From assembly GCA_934659415.1 (NCBI GenBank), contig CAKUHW010000004.1, positions 1 through 15,476 on the forward strand: a stretch of DNA of 15,476 bases, written 5' to 3'. The notes under the pieces were generated by a model, which saw only the letters and a list, made by a program, of their open reading frames with translations, was not told where the DNA came from and did not search any database. This stretch comes from an uncultured Oscillospiraceae bacterium (GTDB lineage Bacteria; Bacillota; Clostridia; Oscillospirales; Oscillospiraceae). This document shows, one piece after another, positions 1 through 6,065 of the stretch (positions are counted from its first letter, which is position 1; the number at the start of each line of letters is the position of its first letter). Both the position numbers and the translations under genes were made by a program.

Positions 1-456
1 TACCCGGGCTTTGTGCCGGACGATTACCTGGAGAGCGTCTGCACCGACGACCACTGGGTCCCCTTCCTGCGCGCCTGTCACGAGGCGGACCGCTCCCACG
101 CGCTGCTGGTCTGGGAGGGCGGGGTCCCCATGGCGGTGTGCGCCTTCGGCCCGGGGGGAATCGGTCTGCCCCACGCCGCCGGAGCGCAGAACTGCGCCGG
201 CATGGCGGAGATCTACACCTTCTATGCCGACACAGGCCACCTGGGCCGCGGCTACGGCTCCGCCCTGATGGAGGCCGCCCTGGCGCAGCTGCGGCAGGAC
301 GGCTGGCCCGCCGTGTTCCTCATGGCGATGAAGGAGGCCGACGGGGCCCGGCGCTTTTACGAGCGCCACGGCTTTACCTGGGACGGCACCAGCAAGCTCA
401 TCCCCTTCCCCCACGACATGGTCTGCACCGACCTGCGCTACGTACAAACGCTGTAA
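1..456 (+). CDS. GNAT-family N-acetyltransferase, 5' end missing
   Basis: C-terminal part (151 residues) of a GNAT acetyltransferase, which transfers an acetyl group from acetyl-CoA to an amine; the acceptor cannot be told. The frame is open to the first base of the window (Y-P-G-F before V-P-D-D-Y), and members of this group normally carry more sequence before the 'vPDDYL' stretch, so the GTG at 13 is probably an internal valine and the true start lies outside. The acetyl-CoA pyrophosphate-binding loop is visible as LGRGYGSALM at about 80% of the way along the central fold, followed by the usual 'A..FYERHGF' helix-strand near the C-terminus. The stop TAA at 454-456 is followed eight bases later by a strong terminator, so this is the last gene of its unit. 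Cytoplasmic; no membrane segment. Confidence 0.85.
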   Translation, partial: YPGFVPDDYLESVCTDDHWVPFLRACHEADRSHALLVWEGGVPMAVCAFGPGGIGLPHAAGAQNCAGMAEIYTFYADTGHLGRGYGSALMEAALAQLRQDGWPAVFLMAMKEADGARRFYERHGFTWDGTSKLIPFPHDMVCTDLRYVQTL

Positions 457-464
457 TATCAAAA

Positions 465-500
465 GGACGCGGCCGGCCTTTCGTCGGCTGCGTCCTTTTT
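465..500 (+). terminator. Rho-independent terminator after the acetyltransferase gene
   Basis: An 11-bp stem, GGACGCGGCCG (465-475) against CGGCTGCGTCC (485-495) with one G-T pair, closes a 9-base loop and is followed directly by TTTTT (496-500). It is placed to end the acetyltransferase transcript. Confidence 0.9.
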
Positions 501-501
501 C

Positions 502-530
502 TTGCGCTTTTTCGGAAAACGTGCTATGAT
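502..530 (+). promoter_or_regulatory. Sigma-A promoter for the LysR-type regulator gene
   Basis: TTGCGC (502-507) and TATGAT (525-530) are separated by 17 bp, downstream of the terminator and about 120 bp before the LysR start. It is the only good plus-strand promoter in this gap. The roughly 110-base leader it implies contains no further gene that I can see. Confidence 0.65.
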
Positions 531-635
531 TTTCCTGTGATATGCTGTACTGATTCGCCTTTTTTCACAACTCCCCCGTGGCGGGAGGGCCGGACTGGCT
601 TCCCGTCAGAAAGGGCCGCCCTGCGGCCGCAGGTC

Positions 636-641
636 AGGAGG
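636..641 (+). promoter_or_regulatory. Ribosome binding site that fixes the LysR start
   Basis: AGGAGG at 636-641, eight bases before the ATG at 650. It decides for the ATG at 650 rather than the in-frame upstream start at 578, whose extra 24 residues have no LysR-like character. Confidence 0.85.
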
Positions 642-649
642 GCCTTGCC

Positions 650-1561
650 ATGACGTCTTTGCAGATTCGCTGTTTTCTGGAGGTCGCCCGCTGTCTGAAT
701 TTCTCCAAGGCCGCGGAGAACCTGTTCATCTCCCAGTCCTCCCTCAGCCGGAACATCATCCTGCTGGAAAAGGAGCTGGACATGACGCTGTTTCTGCGCA
801 GCAGCTTCCAGGGGACCCAGCTTACAGAGGCCGGGGTGTGCATGCAGGCCGCCTTTCAGGAGGGCCAGGCCGTTATCGGCCGGGCCATTGAGCAGGTGCA
901 CAGTCTGTCCCGGCGGGAGTCCATCCCGCTGGTCTTCGGCCTGCTGGAGGGGCAGATGCTGGACGAGCACCTGTGCGCCATGCTCAACGCCCTCACGGAG
1001 CAGGAGCCCCGGCTGCACCTGAAGGTCGTCCGCGCCGGATACCTGGCCCTGCTGGAGCGGCTGCACGCCGGGGAGGCCGATGTGATCCTGTCTCTCGACT
1101 GTGAGCTGCCGGAGTCCCCCGGGCTCTGCCGCAGCCCCTTCTACCGCCTTCCCACCATGCTGGTGCTCCCCGGCTCCGTGCCGCTCCCCGGCCCGGGCCC
1201 TTATTCCATCACGGATTTCCCCTCCCTCCCCCTCACCTGCGTGGGGGAGGCCAACGCCCCCCATCTGGCAGGACTGGTCCGCCGCACAGGGCGGCGGACC
1301 CGTCCGGAAGCGAAGATCGTCACCGTGCCCGACCTGGGCGCGCAGATCTCCATGCTGGAGATGGGAAAGGGCATGGGCGGCTTCGACCTCTATCACAGCG
1401 TCTGCCGCAGCCCCAACGTACAGTGCGTGCCGGTGCGGGAGATGGAGGCCATGTGGTTCACTCTGGCCTGGAAAAAGGACGGCGCAACCCCGGCCGTCAG
1501 GTTCTTTCAGGAGTTTTACCGGGAGTGGCAGAAGCTCCACCCGCCCCTGGACCTCTCCTGA
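650..1561 (+). CDS. LysR-family transcriptional regulator
   Basis: A 303-residue LysR-type regulator, full length for the family. Residues 1-60 form the winged helix-turn-helix: L-Q-x-R-C-F-L-E-V-A, then N-F-S-K-A-A-E-N-L, then S-Q-S-S-L-S-R, with the wing ending in 'G..LTEAG' near residue 65. Residues from about 90 to 295 form the periplasmic-binding-like effector domain, whose ligand cannot be inferred. It begins at the ATG preceded by AGGAGG. It has its own promoter and ends 17 bp from a convergently transcribed UroD-family/98-residue gene pair; LysR regulators more often sit divergent from their targets, so control of that pair is possible but not shown by the layout. No clear terminator lies between the converging genes. 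Confidence 0.93.
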   Translation: MTSLQIRCFLEVARCLNFSKAAENLFISQSSLSRNIILLEKELDMTLFLRSSFQGTQLTEAGVCMQAAFQEGQAVIGRAIEQVHSLSRRESIPLVFGLLEGQMLDEHLCAMLNALTEQEPRLHLKVVRAGYLALLERLHAGEADVILSLDCELPESPGLCRSPFYRLPTMLVLPGSVPLPGPGPYSITDFPSLPLTCVGEANAPHLAGLVRRTGRRTRPEAKIVTVPDLGAQISMLEMGKGMGGFDLYHSVCRSPNVQCVPVREMEAMWFTLAWKKDGATPAVRFFQEFYREWQKLHPPLDLS

Positions 1562-1578
1562 GCGCCGCGGGCAGCCTC

Positions 1579-1875
1579 TCAGGCGCGCACCGCGTCAAAG
1601 TCGAAGGAGCCCATGGCGTTCACCGAGGTCCCCTTCAGGGTGTCGCCCAGAAGCTCCCCGGTCAGGTGGTTGGTCATCTCGCCCACCGGGGTCTTGATGG
1701 TCAGCTCATAGGCGAAGCCCTTTCCGTCGAAAGAGGCGTTCATAATGGGCACGGTGGCCCCGTTCCCGTCGTCGGTGACGGTGCCGGTGAGCACTCCGTC
1801 CTTTACCTCGCACTGCAGCGTGCTGCGCATATCCCCCATGTAGGTATGCACCGTGATCTTCCAGGTCCCTGTCAT
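1579..1875 (-). CDS. 98-residue beta-rich protein of unknown function, paired with the UroD-family gene
   Basis: A small protein I cannot assign to a named family. It starts M-T-G-T-W-K-I-T-V and is built of short alternating hydrophobic strands broken by glycines and turns (DGVLTGTVTDDG, FDGKGFAYELTI, GELLGDTLKG), ending in FDFDAVRA. The pattern resembles a small beta-barrel or lipocalin-like fold. It has no signal peptide, membrane segment or cysteine pair; its only cysteine is near residue 22. The ATG at 1873-1875 has AAGGAG about eight bases upstream and lies 14 bases after the stop of the UroD-family gene, so the two are almost surely co-transcribed and functionally linked. It could bind the ligand or product of the UroD-family enzyme; that is a guess from context. 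Confidence 0.8.
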   Translation of the reverse strand: MTGTWKITVHTYMGDMRSTLQCEVKDGVLTGTVTDDGNGATVPIMNASFDGKGFAYELTIKTPVGEMTNHLTGELLGDTLKGTSVNAMGSFDFDAVRA

Positions 1876-1889
1876 ACTGATCGCTCCTT

Positions 1890-2864
1890 TTATTCAAATT
1901 TCAGGTTCTTATACTGACCGTACTTTGCGCCCTCATCGTCGATGATGGCATCCACCTTGGGCACCGTGGAGAACATGACCGCGCTGGAGCACAGCAGGCC
2001 GCCGCCCTTGCCCAGGGTGTCGATGACCCGGCGCACCTCCGCGCGGATCTCCTCCTCCGTGGCGTGCCCCGTATCCGTGACCTGGGGATCCACCGCCCCG
2101 GCAAAGATCAGCCGGTTGCCGAAACGCTCCTTCAGCCCCTTCAGGTCATTCATGGGCTGGACGCTGTGCCAGCTCTCCACCCCGATCTCCACCAGGTCGG
2201 GCACGATAGGGGTGATGTATCCGCAGGAGTGGTGCATGTAGTGCATCCCCAGCTCATGGCAGCGCTCCACCATGCGGCGCTCCGGCTCCTTGTAGAACTT
2301 GCGCCACATCTCCGGGGAGAAGAACATCCCGGACTGCTGGCCCCAGTCGTCATGCATCATCAGGAAGTCCACGTCCAGGTACTTTTTGAAGTACTCCATC
2401 TGCTCGATGCGGTAGTCGGCATAGGCCTCCACGTACTCCGCGTAGGCCTCCTCATCGTCGTAGGGGGCCATCAGGCCGTTCACATGCCCCATCATGGCGC
2501 AGATACGCTCAAAGGCGCCGATGTTGCACACCACATAGCCCATGATCTCCTCCTTGCGGCTCCACATGGCCTTGGTGCGCATGGCGGCCGCCTCCCAGTC
2601 CGCCCCCCTGCAGGAGGGGAACCGAATGTACTTCTTCCACTGGGTGATGTCGTCAAAAAGCGGCTCGTTCTTCACATGGGTCATCAGCTCCGGATGATTC
2701 GGGTCCAGCTCCCACTCCACGCCGAAGGCATCCTTCCCGTTCATGAACAGGGGCCGGTCGTTGATCTCCGGGGTAATGATCATCTGCGATGCGGTGTTGA
2801 TCATAGGCACCCACTCCGGCTGCTTCCGGTCCCACACCAGCTGCATATTTTCCCGCTCGGTCAT
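1890..2864 (-). CDS. UroD/MtaA-family protein (uroporphyrinogen decarboxylase-like, probable methyltransferase)
   Basis: A 324-residue protein of the uroporphyrinogen-decarboxylase fold family. The MtaA/CmuA-type zinc motif is visible: HHSCG with H212 and C214, and a later cysteine, C292, in GGGLLCSS. In corrinoid methyltransferases of this family such an H-x-C...C set binds the zinc that activates the thiol methyl acceptor. Other family marks are 'DDWGQQSGMFFSPEMWRKFY' (about 172-191) and 'LIFAGAVDPQ' (about 252-261). True heme-pathway HemE lacks this cysteine set, and no heme genes are nearby, so HemE is unlikely. No corrinoid protein or second methyltransferase is in the window; its partner would be elsewhere or its chemistry differs. 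GGAG lies eight bases before the ATG. First gene of a two-gene unit with the 98-residue protein. Confidence 0.88.
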   Translation of the reverse strand: MTERENMQLVWDRKQPEWVPMINTASQMIITPEINDRPLFMNGKDAFGVEWELDPNHPELMTHVKNEPLFDDITQWKKYIRFPSCRGADWEAAAMRTKAMWSRKEEIMGYVVCNIGAFERICAMMGHVNGLMAPYDDEEAYAEYVEAYADYRIEQMEYFKKYLDVDFLMMHDDWGQQSGMFFSPEMWRKFYKEPERRMVERCHELGMHYMHHSCGYITPIVPDLVEIGVESWHSVQPMNDLKGLKERFGNRLIFAGAVDPQVTDTGHATEEEIRAEVRRVIDTLGKGGGLLCSSAVMFSTVPKVDAIIDDEGAKYGQYKNLKFE

Positions 2865-2929
2865 TCTATCCGCTCCGATCTCTTCAAGTGCCGGATGTCC
2901 GCGGCCCGCGCAGATCCCGGTCTTCTTTC

Positions 2930-2958
2930 ATTATAGCCGCTGGAAACAGACGGAAAAA
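2930..2958 (-). promoter_or_regulatory. Promoter of the UroD-family operon
   Basis: On the minus strand a perfect TATAAT (2930-2935) sits 17 bp from a weak -35 TTTTTC (2953-2958), about 65 bp upstream of the UroD-family start. A perfect -10 with a poor -35 is typical of promoters that need an activator, which fits the repeated dyads just upstream. Confidence 0.65.
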
Positions 2959-2967
2959 ATTCATTTT

Positions 2968-3007
2968 CCGCATAGGCTATCTAAATTTTGCATGCGGATA
3001 ACCTATC
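2968..3007 (-). promoter_or_regulatory. Repeated dyad upstream of the UroD-family promoter, candidate activator site
   Basis: Read on the minus strand, two similar 14-mers, GATAGGTTATCCGC (3007-2994) and GATAGCCTATGCGG (2981-2968), match at 10 of 14 positions with starts 26 bp apart. Each contains a short palindrome (GATA-N3-TATC and ATAG-C-CTAT), and CCGCAT/ATGCGG also form an inverted pair across the site. The near copy ends 10 bp upstream of the -35 box, the usual position for an activator. The binding protein is unknown; the LysR product is one candidate. Confidence 0.5.
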
Positions 3008-3034
3008 ATTTTGGTCGGAACGACGAAAATCCAC

Positions 3035-3069
3035 AAAAAATCAGGGCGCGCCGCTTTCGGCGCGCCCTG
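3035..3069 (-). terminator. Rho-independent terminator after the DegV gene
   Basis: On the minus strand an 11-bp perfect stem, CAGGGCGCGCC (positions 3069-3059) with its complement (3052-3042), encloses a 6-base loop and is followed, one base after the stem, by a run of six T (3040-3035). It lies 15 bp past the DegV stop and separates DegV from the UroD-family promoter. Confidence 0.92.
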
Positions 3070-3084
3070 TTCTCCTGTTTGCCG

Positions 3085-3984
3085 TTATTTCTTATCGGGC
3101 TGGCGCTCGTCCCCCAGGAAGAACACCGCCACAGTGCCCGGCCCGCAGTGGGAAGCGATGATGGTGCCGATGTCGCAGATGCGCACATCTCCGTCGATGT
3201 GGGGGAAGCGCTCCTTCACCGCGGCTTTGGTGATCTCCGCATCCTCCGGGCAGTTGGAGTGGCAGACGAAGCACTTGCCGGCGTAATTGATCCCGCCCTC
3301 CGCGTGCTGCTCCATGGTGTCCACCGTCCGCTTCACCGCGGCCTTCTTGCCCCGGACCTTATCGTAGGCGATGATGCGGCCCCGGTCATCCAGGCGCATG
3401 ATGGGGCAGATGTTCAGGATGGTGGCGATGGTGGCGGCCGCGCCGGACATGCGGCCGCTGCGGCGGTACATATCCAGGCGGGTGGAGTAGAACTGGTGGT
3501 GGACCCGGTTGCAGTGGGCCTTTACCCAGTCCGCCGTCTCCTCCAGGGTCTTGCCCTGGTCGCGCATATCGGCGGCATAGTCCACCAGCAGGCCGTAGCC
3601 GGAGGAGGAGCACAGGGAATCGATGACCACCAGGGTGCGGTCCGGATACTTGGCCCGCAGGGTCTCCGCGGCGGCGTTGGCGTTGTTCACCGACGCGGTC
3701 ATCCCCGAGCCGAAGTTGATGTGCAGCAGGTCGCCCTTCTGCAGCTGCTCCTCAAAGAACTCCTCGTACTGGAATTCGTTGATCTGGGAGGTCGTGGGCA
3801 TGGCCCCCTCGTCCAGCATCTGATAGAAGGCGGGCAGGGCCTGGGGGTCCCGGCCCATGTCGTCCACATAGACCTTGTCGCCCACCATGTAGCTGTAGAA
3901 CAGGACGGGGATCCCGCGCCCGTTGACGTAGGAAAAAGGCATGTCCACCGTTGACTCGCAGGATAAAATAAATTTATGCTCCAT
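3085..3984 (-). CDS. DegV family fatty-acid-binding protein (FakB-like)
   Basis: A 299-residue DegV-family protein. Such proteins bind a fatty acid in a pocket between two domains; FakB members present it to the kinase FakA, giving acyl-phosphate for membrane lipid synthesis. Visible marks are the N-terminal 'S-C-E-S-T-V-D' strand-turn (8-14), the T-T-S-Q motif (64-67), the glycine-rich acyl-carboxylate loop I-N-F-G-S-G-M-T-A-S (89-98), 'R-R-S-G-R-M-S' in the C-terminal domain, and the typical end GPGTVAVFFLG. Length is slightly above the usual 280-290. No FakA (DAK-domain) gene is present, as is common for dispersed DegV genes. It has its own extended -10 promoter and its own terminator, so it is a single-gene unit. 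The lipid chain preference cannot be read from the sequence. Confidence 0.92.
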   Translation of the reverse strand: MEHKFILSCESTVDMPFSYVNGRGIPVLFYSYMVGDKVYVDDMGRDPQALPAFYQMLDEGAMPTTSQINEFQYEEFFEEQLQKGDLLHINFGSGMTASVNNANAAAETLRAKYPDRTLVVIDSLCSSSGYGLLVDYAADMRDQGKTLEETADWVKAHCNRVHHQFYSTRLDMYRRSGRMSGAAATIATILNICPIMRLDDRGRIIAYDKVRGKKAAVKRTVDTMEQHAEGGINYAGKCFVCHSNCPEDAEITKAAVKERFPHIDGDVRICDIGTIIASHCGPGTVAVFFLGDERQPDKK

Positions 3985-4018
3985 CAGAAAATCCGCCTCT
4001 CTGCTTCAGTATGTGGCG

Positions 4019-4047
4019 ATTATAGCAAATATCTCCGCTTTTTACAA
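4019..4047 (-). promoter_or_regulatory. Extended -10 promoter for the DegV gene
   Basis: On the minus strand TTGTAA (4047-4042), 17 bp, then TGCTATAAT with a perfect TATAAT (4024-4019) and the TGn extension. It lies about 35 bp before the DegV start, inside the 110-bp gap after the aldo/keto reductase gene. This makes DegV independent of the upstream gene, although I see no clear terminator for that gene. Confidence 0.8.
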
Positions 4048-4094
4048 GCCCCGGACCGGTAAAAACGACAACATTTGCCCGCAGAACGCCCCGC

Positions 4095-5222
4095 TCACAC
4101 GATCTTCTCCGCAAAATCGGCCATGATGTCGGAGATGGCGATGTCCTGCGGACAGGCCGCCTCGCAGCTGCGGCAGTGCAGGCAGGCGCCCGGCCGGCGC
4201 TCCGCCGGGATACCCGCAAGAAAGCGTTCGGAGATGGGCGCGCCGCCGGTGAGGAAATGGTCGTTGTACATATGCAGCAGCTCCGGGATCCCAATCTGCT
4301 TCGGGCAGTTCTCCATGCAGTAGCGGCAGCCGGTACAGGGGATCAGGTTTTTGCGGATCAGCTCCTCCGCCACGGCCTGAAGACCGTCCCACTCCGCCGG
4401 GGTGAGGAGCCGCTCCTCCTCAAAGGTGGCGATGTTCTCCTTAAGCTGCCCCAGGTCGGACATGCCGGAGAGGGTCACCGTCACCTCGGGGATGCTCTGG
4501 AGAAAGCGGAAGGCCCATTCCGGCGCGCCGGTCCCCGGGCGCATTGCGCCCAGGCGGGCGGCAGCATCCTCGGGCAGGACCGCCAGGCGGCCGCCCCGTA
4601 CAGGCTCCATCACCCAGACGGGCAGCCCGTACTCCTTCAGCAGCTCCACCTTGGCCTTCGCATCCTGGAACGTCCAGTCCAGCCAGTTGAGCTGGATCTG
4701 ACAGAACTCCAGCTCCGGCCCCAGGGCGTCCAGAAAGCGGCGCATGGTCTCCAGGCTCCCGTGGGTGGAAAAGCCCAGGTGACGGATGCGCCCCTCCCGC
4801 TTCTGTTCCAGCAGGCAGGGCACAAGGCCGTTGGCGGGGTCCAGAAAGCGGCCGATGCTGTTCTCGTTCACATTGTGGAACAGGTAGAAATCAAAGTGAT
4901 CGGTCTGCAGCCGCTGCAGCTGGCGGCAGAAGATATCCCGCACGTCGGCAAAGAGCTTCGGGTCCGCCCCCGGGAACTTGGTCGCCAGGTAAAAGCTCTC
5001 CCGGGGCCAGGCGGAGAGCACCCGGCCCATCACCGGCTCGGACTGGCCGCCGTGGTAGAACCAGGCGGTGTCAAAGTAGTTGACGCCGTGGTCCATGGCA
5101 TAGGCCGTCATGCGCTCCACGGTCCCGATATCGATCTCGCCGCTCCCTCCGCACACCGGCAGGCGCATACAGCCCATGCCCAGGGCGGGCAGCTCCAGGT
5201 CCTGAAATTTTTTGCGGATCAT
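4095..5222 (-). CDS. Aldo/keto reductase with C-terminal double 4Fe-4S ferredoxin domain
   Basis: A 375-residue protein with an N-terminal aldo/keto reductase TIM barrel (about 1-275) and a C-terminal ferredoxin-like domain (about 290-365). The catalytic tetrad is visible: D51 and Y56 in DTAWFYHGG, K82 in ATKFPG and H116 in FYLFHNV. The tail has two complete cluster motifs, C296-x2-C299-x2-C302-x3-C306-P and C347-x2-C350-x2-C353-x3-C357-P, so it should carry two 4Fe-4S clusters. This architecture is widespread in anaerobic Firmicutes; the substrate is generally not known. The clusters suggest electron exchange with ferredoxin or another redox carrier in place of, or besides, NAD(P)H. The ATG at 5220-5222 has GGGAG eight bases upstream. 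It is divergent from the cytidylate kinase-like gene. Cytoplasmic. Confidence 0.93.
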   Translation of the reverse strand: MIRKKFQDLELPALGMGCMRLPVCGGSGEIDIGTVERMTAYAMDHGVNYFDTAWFYHGGQSEPVMGRVLSAWPRESFYLATKFPGADPKLFADVRDIFCRQLQRLQTDHFDFYLFHNVNENSIGRFLDPANGLVPCLLEQKREGRIRHLGFSTHGSLETMRRFLDALGPELEFCQIQLNWLDWTFQDAKAKVELLKEYGLPVWVMEPVRGGRLAVLPEDAAARLGAMRPGTGAPEWAFRFLQSIPEVTVTLSGMSDLGQLKENIATFEEERLLTPAEWDGLQAVAEELIRKNLIPCTGCRYCMENCPKQIGIPELLHMYNDHFLTGGAPISERFLAGIPAERRPGACLHCRSCEAACPQDIAISDIMADFAEKIV

Positions 5223-5285
5223 AACCTTGTCTCCCTTCGCCGGACGGCCGGGACGCGCCCCGCCGCCCGGGATCTTTCTGCCATA

Positions 5286-5314
5286 ATTGTACTACAGCCG
5301 CCCCGCCGGGCGCA
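5286..5314 (-). promoter_or_regulatory. Weak candidate promoter for the aldo/keto reductase gene
   Basis: On the minus strand TACAAT (5291-5286) is 17 bp from a poor -35, TGCGCC (5314-5309), about 65 bp before the start codon. The -10 is good, the -35 is not; this is the best candidate in the divergent gap. Confidence 0.35.
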
Positions 5315-5334
5315 GGCTTTTTGGGCCCGCGCTG

Positions 5335-5364
5335 TTGACCGCAGCGGCACTTTTGGAGTATAAT
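5335..5364 (+). promoter_or_regulatory. Sigma-A promoter for the cytidylate kinase-like gene
   Basis: TTGACC (5335-5340), 18 bp, TATAAT (5359-5364), about 46 bp before the ATG. It is followed by a strong ribosome binding site, AAAGGAGG at 5395-5402, eight bases from the start. Confidence 0.85.
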
Positions 5365-5410
5365 ACTCGGGAAAGGCCCTGTGCTTTTGTGATCAAAGGA
5401 GGTTTGCACC

Positions 5411-6010
5411 ATGAACAAAGTCATCACAGTAGGCCGTCAGTTCGGAAGCGGCGGGCGTGAGCTGGGCCGCCGCCTGGCAGAGGCCCTCGGCATCGAATAC
5501 TACGATAAAGAGATCCTCGCCGCCATCGCCCAGCACACTTCCCTGTCTGAGGAGTATGTACATAATATCATCGAGCGCACCCCCCACAGCCTGTTTCCCA
5601 TCACCACCGGGCAGAGCTTCTCCTATGTGTGCGACTATCCCCTGCAGCAGATGAACACCATCTATCAGGCCCAGACGGATATCATCCGGGACATGGCCGA
5701 AAAGTCCGACTGCGTGATCGTCGGCCGCTGCGCCGACTATATCCTGCGGGACTCCAAGCCCCTGCGTCTGTTCGTCTACGCCGACATGGACAGCCGCATC
5801 CGCCGCTGTCTGGCCCGCAGCGCCGGCGCGGAGCACCTGACCGAGAAGGAAGTCCGCCGCCAGATCCAGCAGCTGGACAAGAACCGCTCCGACTACTATG
5901 AGTACTTCACCGACCGCAAGTGGGGCGATATGAACAATTACGACCTGTGCGTCAACACCTCCGGCCAGGACATCAAGACCCTGGTCGCCTGCCTGGCCAA
6001 AATGTTCTGA
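5411..6010 (+). CDS. Cytidylate kinase-like family P-loop protein
   Basis: A 199-residue P-loop protein of the cytidylate kinase-like family (the Pfam 'Cytidylate_kin2' type). The Walker A region is GRQFGSGGRELG at residues 8-19, directly after the first strand (NKVITV). DCVIVGRCADYIL (about 99-111) is the Walker B-side strand and helix, and R-x-D-Y-Y-x-Y-F-T (near 161-170) is the lid-like element often kept in this family. True Cmk is longer, about 220-225 residues, with an inserted CMP-binding domain and is usually near ribosomal protein S1 or ispH genes; neither is seen here, so CMP is not a safe substrate call. It is a single-gene unit with its own promoter and terminator. Physiological role unknown; nucleotide or small-molecule phosphorylation is likely. 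Confidence 0.88.
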   Translation: MNKVITVGRQFGSGGRELGRRLAEALGIEYYDKEILAAIAQHTSLSEEYVHNIIERTPHSLFPITTGQSFSYVCDYPLQQMNTIYQAQTDIIRDMAEKSDCVIVGRCADYILRDSKPLRLFVYADMDSRIRRCLARSAGAEHLTEKEVRRQIQQLDKNRSDYYEYFTDRKWGDMNNYDLCVNTSGQDIKTLVACLAKMF

Positions 6011-6021
6011 ATACAAAACCG

Positions 6022-6058
6022 CGCCCGGCCCGCATCCGTGGGCCGGGCGTACTTTTTT
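6022..6058 (+). terminator. Terminator between the converging kinase-like and thiI genes
   Basis: A perfect 10-bp stem, CGCCCGGCCC (6022-6031) with GGGCCGGGCG (6040-6049) and an 8-base loop, is followed after three bases by TTTTTT (6053-6058). On the minus strand the same stem is followed by GGTTTTG, so it may also weakly stop thiI transcripts. Confidence 0.9.
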
Positions 6059-6065
6059 ATCCGGT

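Noticed and set aside
578..649. Upstream in-frame start extending the LysR protein by 24 residues
   Set aside because: The extra residues are unlike any LysR N-terminus, and a perfect AGGAGG is placed eight bases before the ATG at 650.
524..1540. Minus-strand open frame of 338 codons across the LysR gene
   Set aside because: It is antisense to a clear LysR protein, low in complexity, rich in G, H, Q and L as expected from the reverse of a GC-rich gene, and has no recognisable domain.
1562..1600. GCGCC/GGCGC pairing between the converging LysR and 98-residue genes
   Set aside because: Only a 5-bp stem with a long loop and no T-run on either strand; not a supportable terminator.
1890..2864. 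Annotation as the heme enzyme HemE
   Set aside because: The H-x-C…C zinc set marks the methyltransferase-like branch and there is no heme gene context.
2743..3954. Plus-strand open frame of 403 codons over the UroD-family start and DegV
   Set aside because: It crosses the DegV terminator and the UroD-family promoter and reads as repetitive V, H, G, A-rich antisense sequence; DegV on the minus strand is unambiguous.
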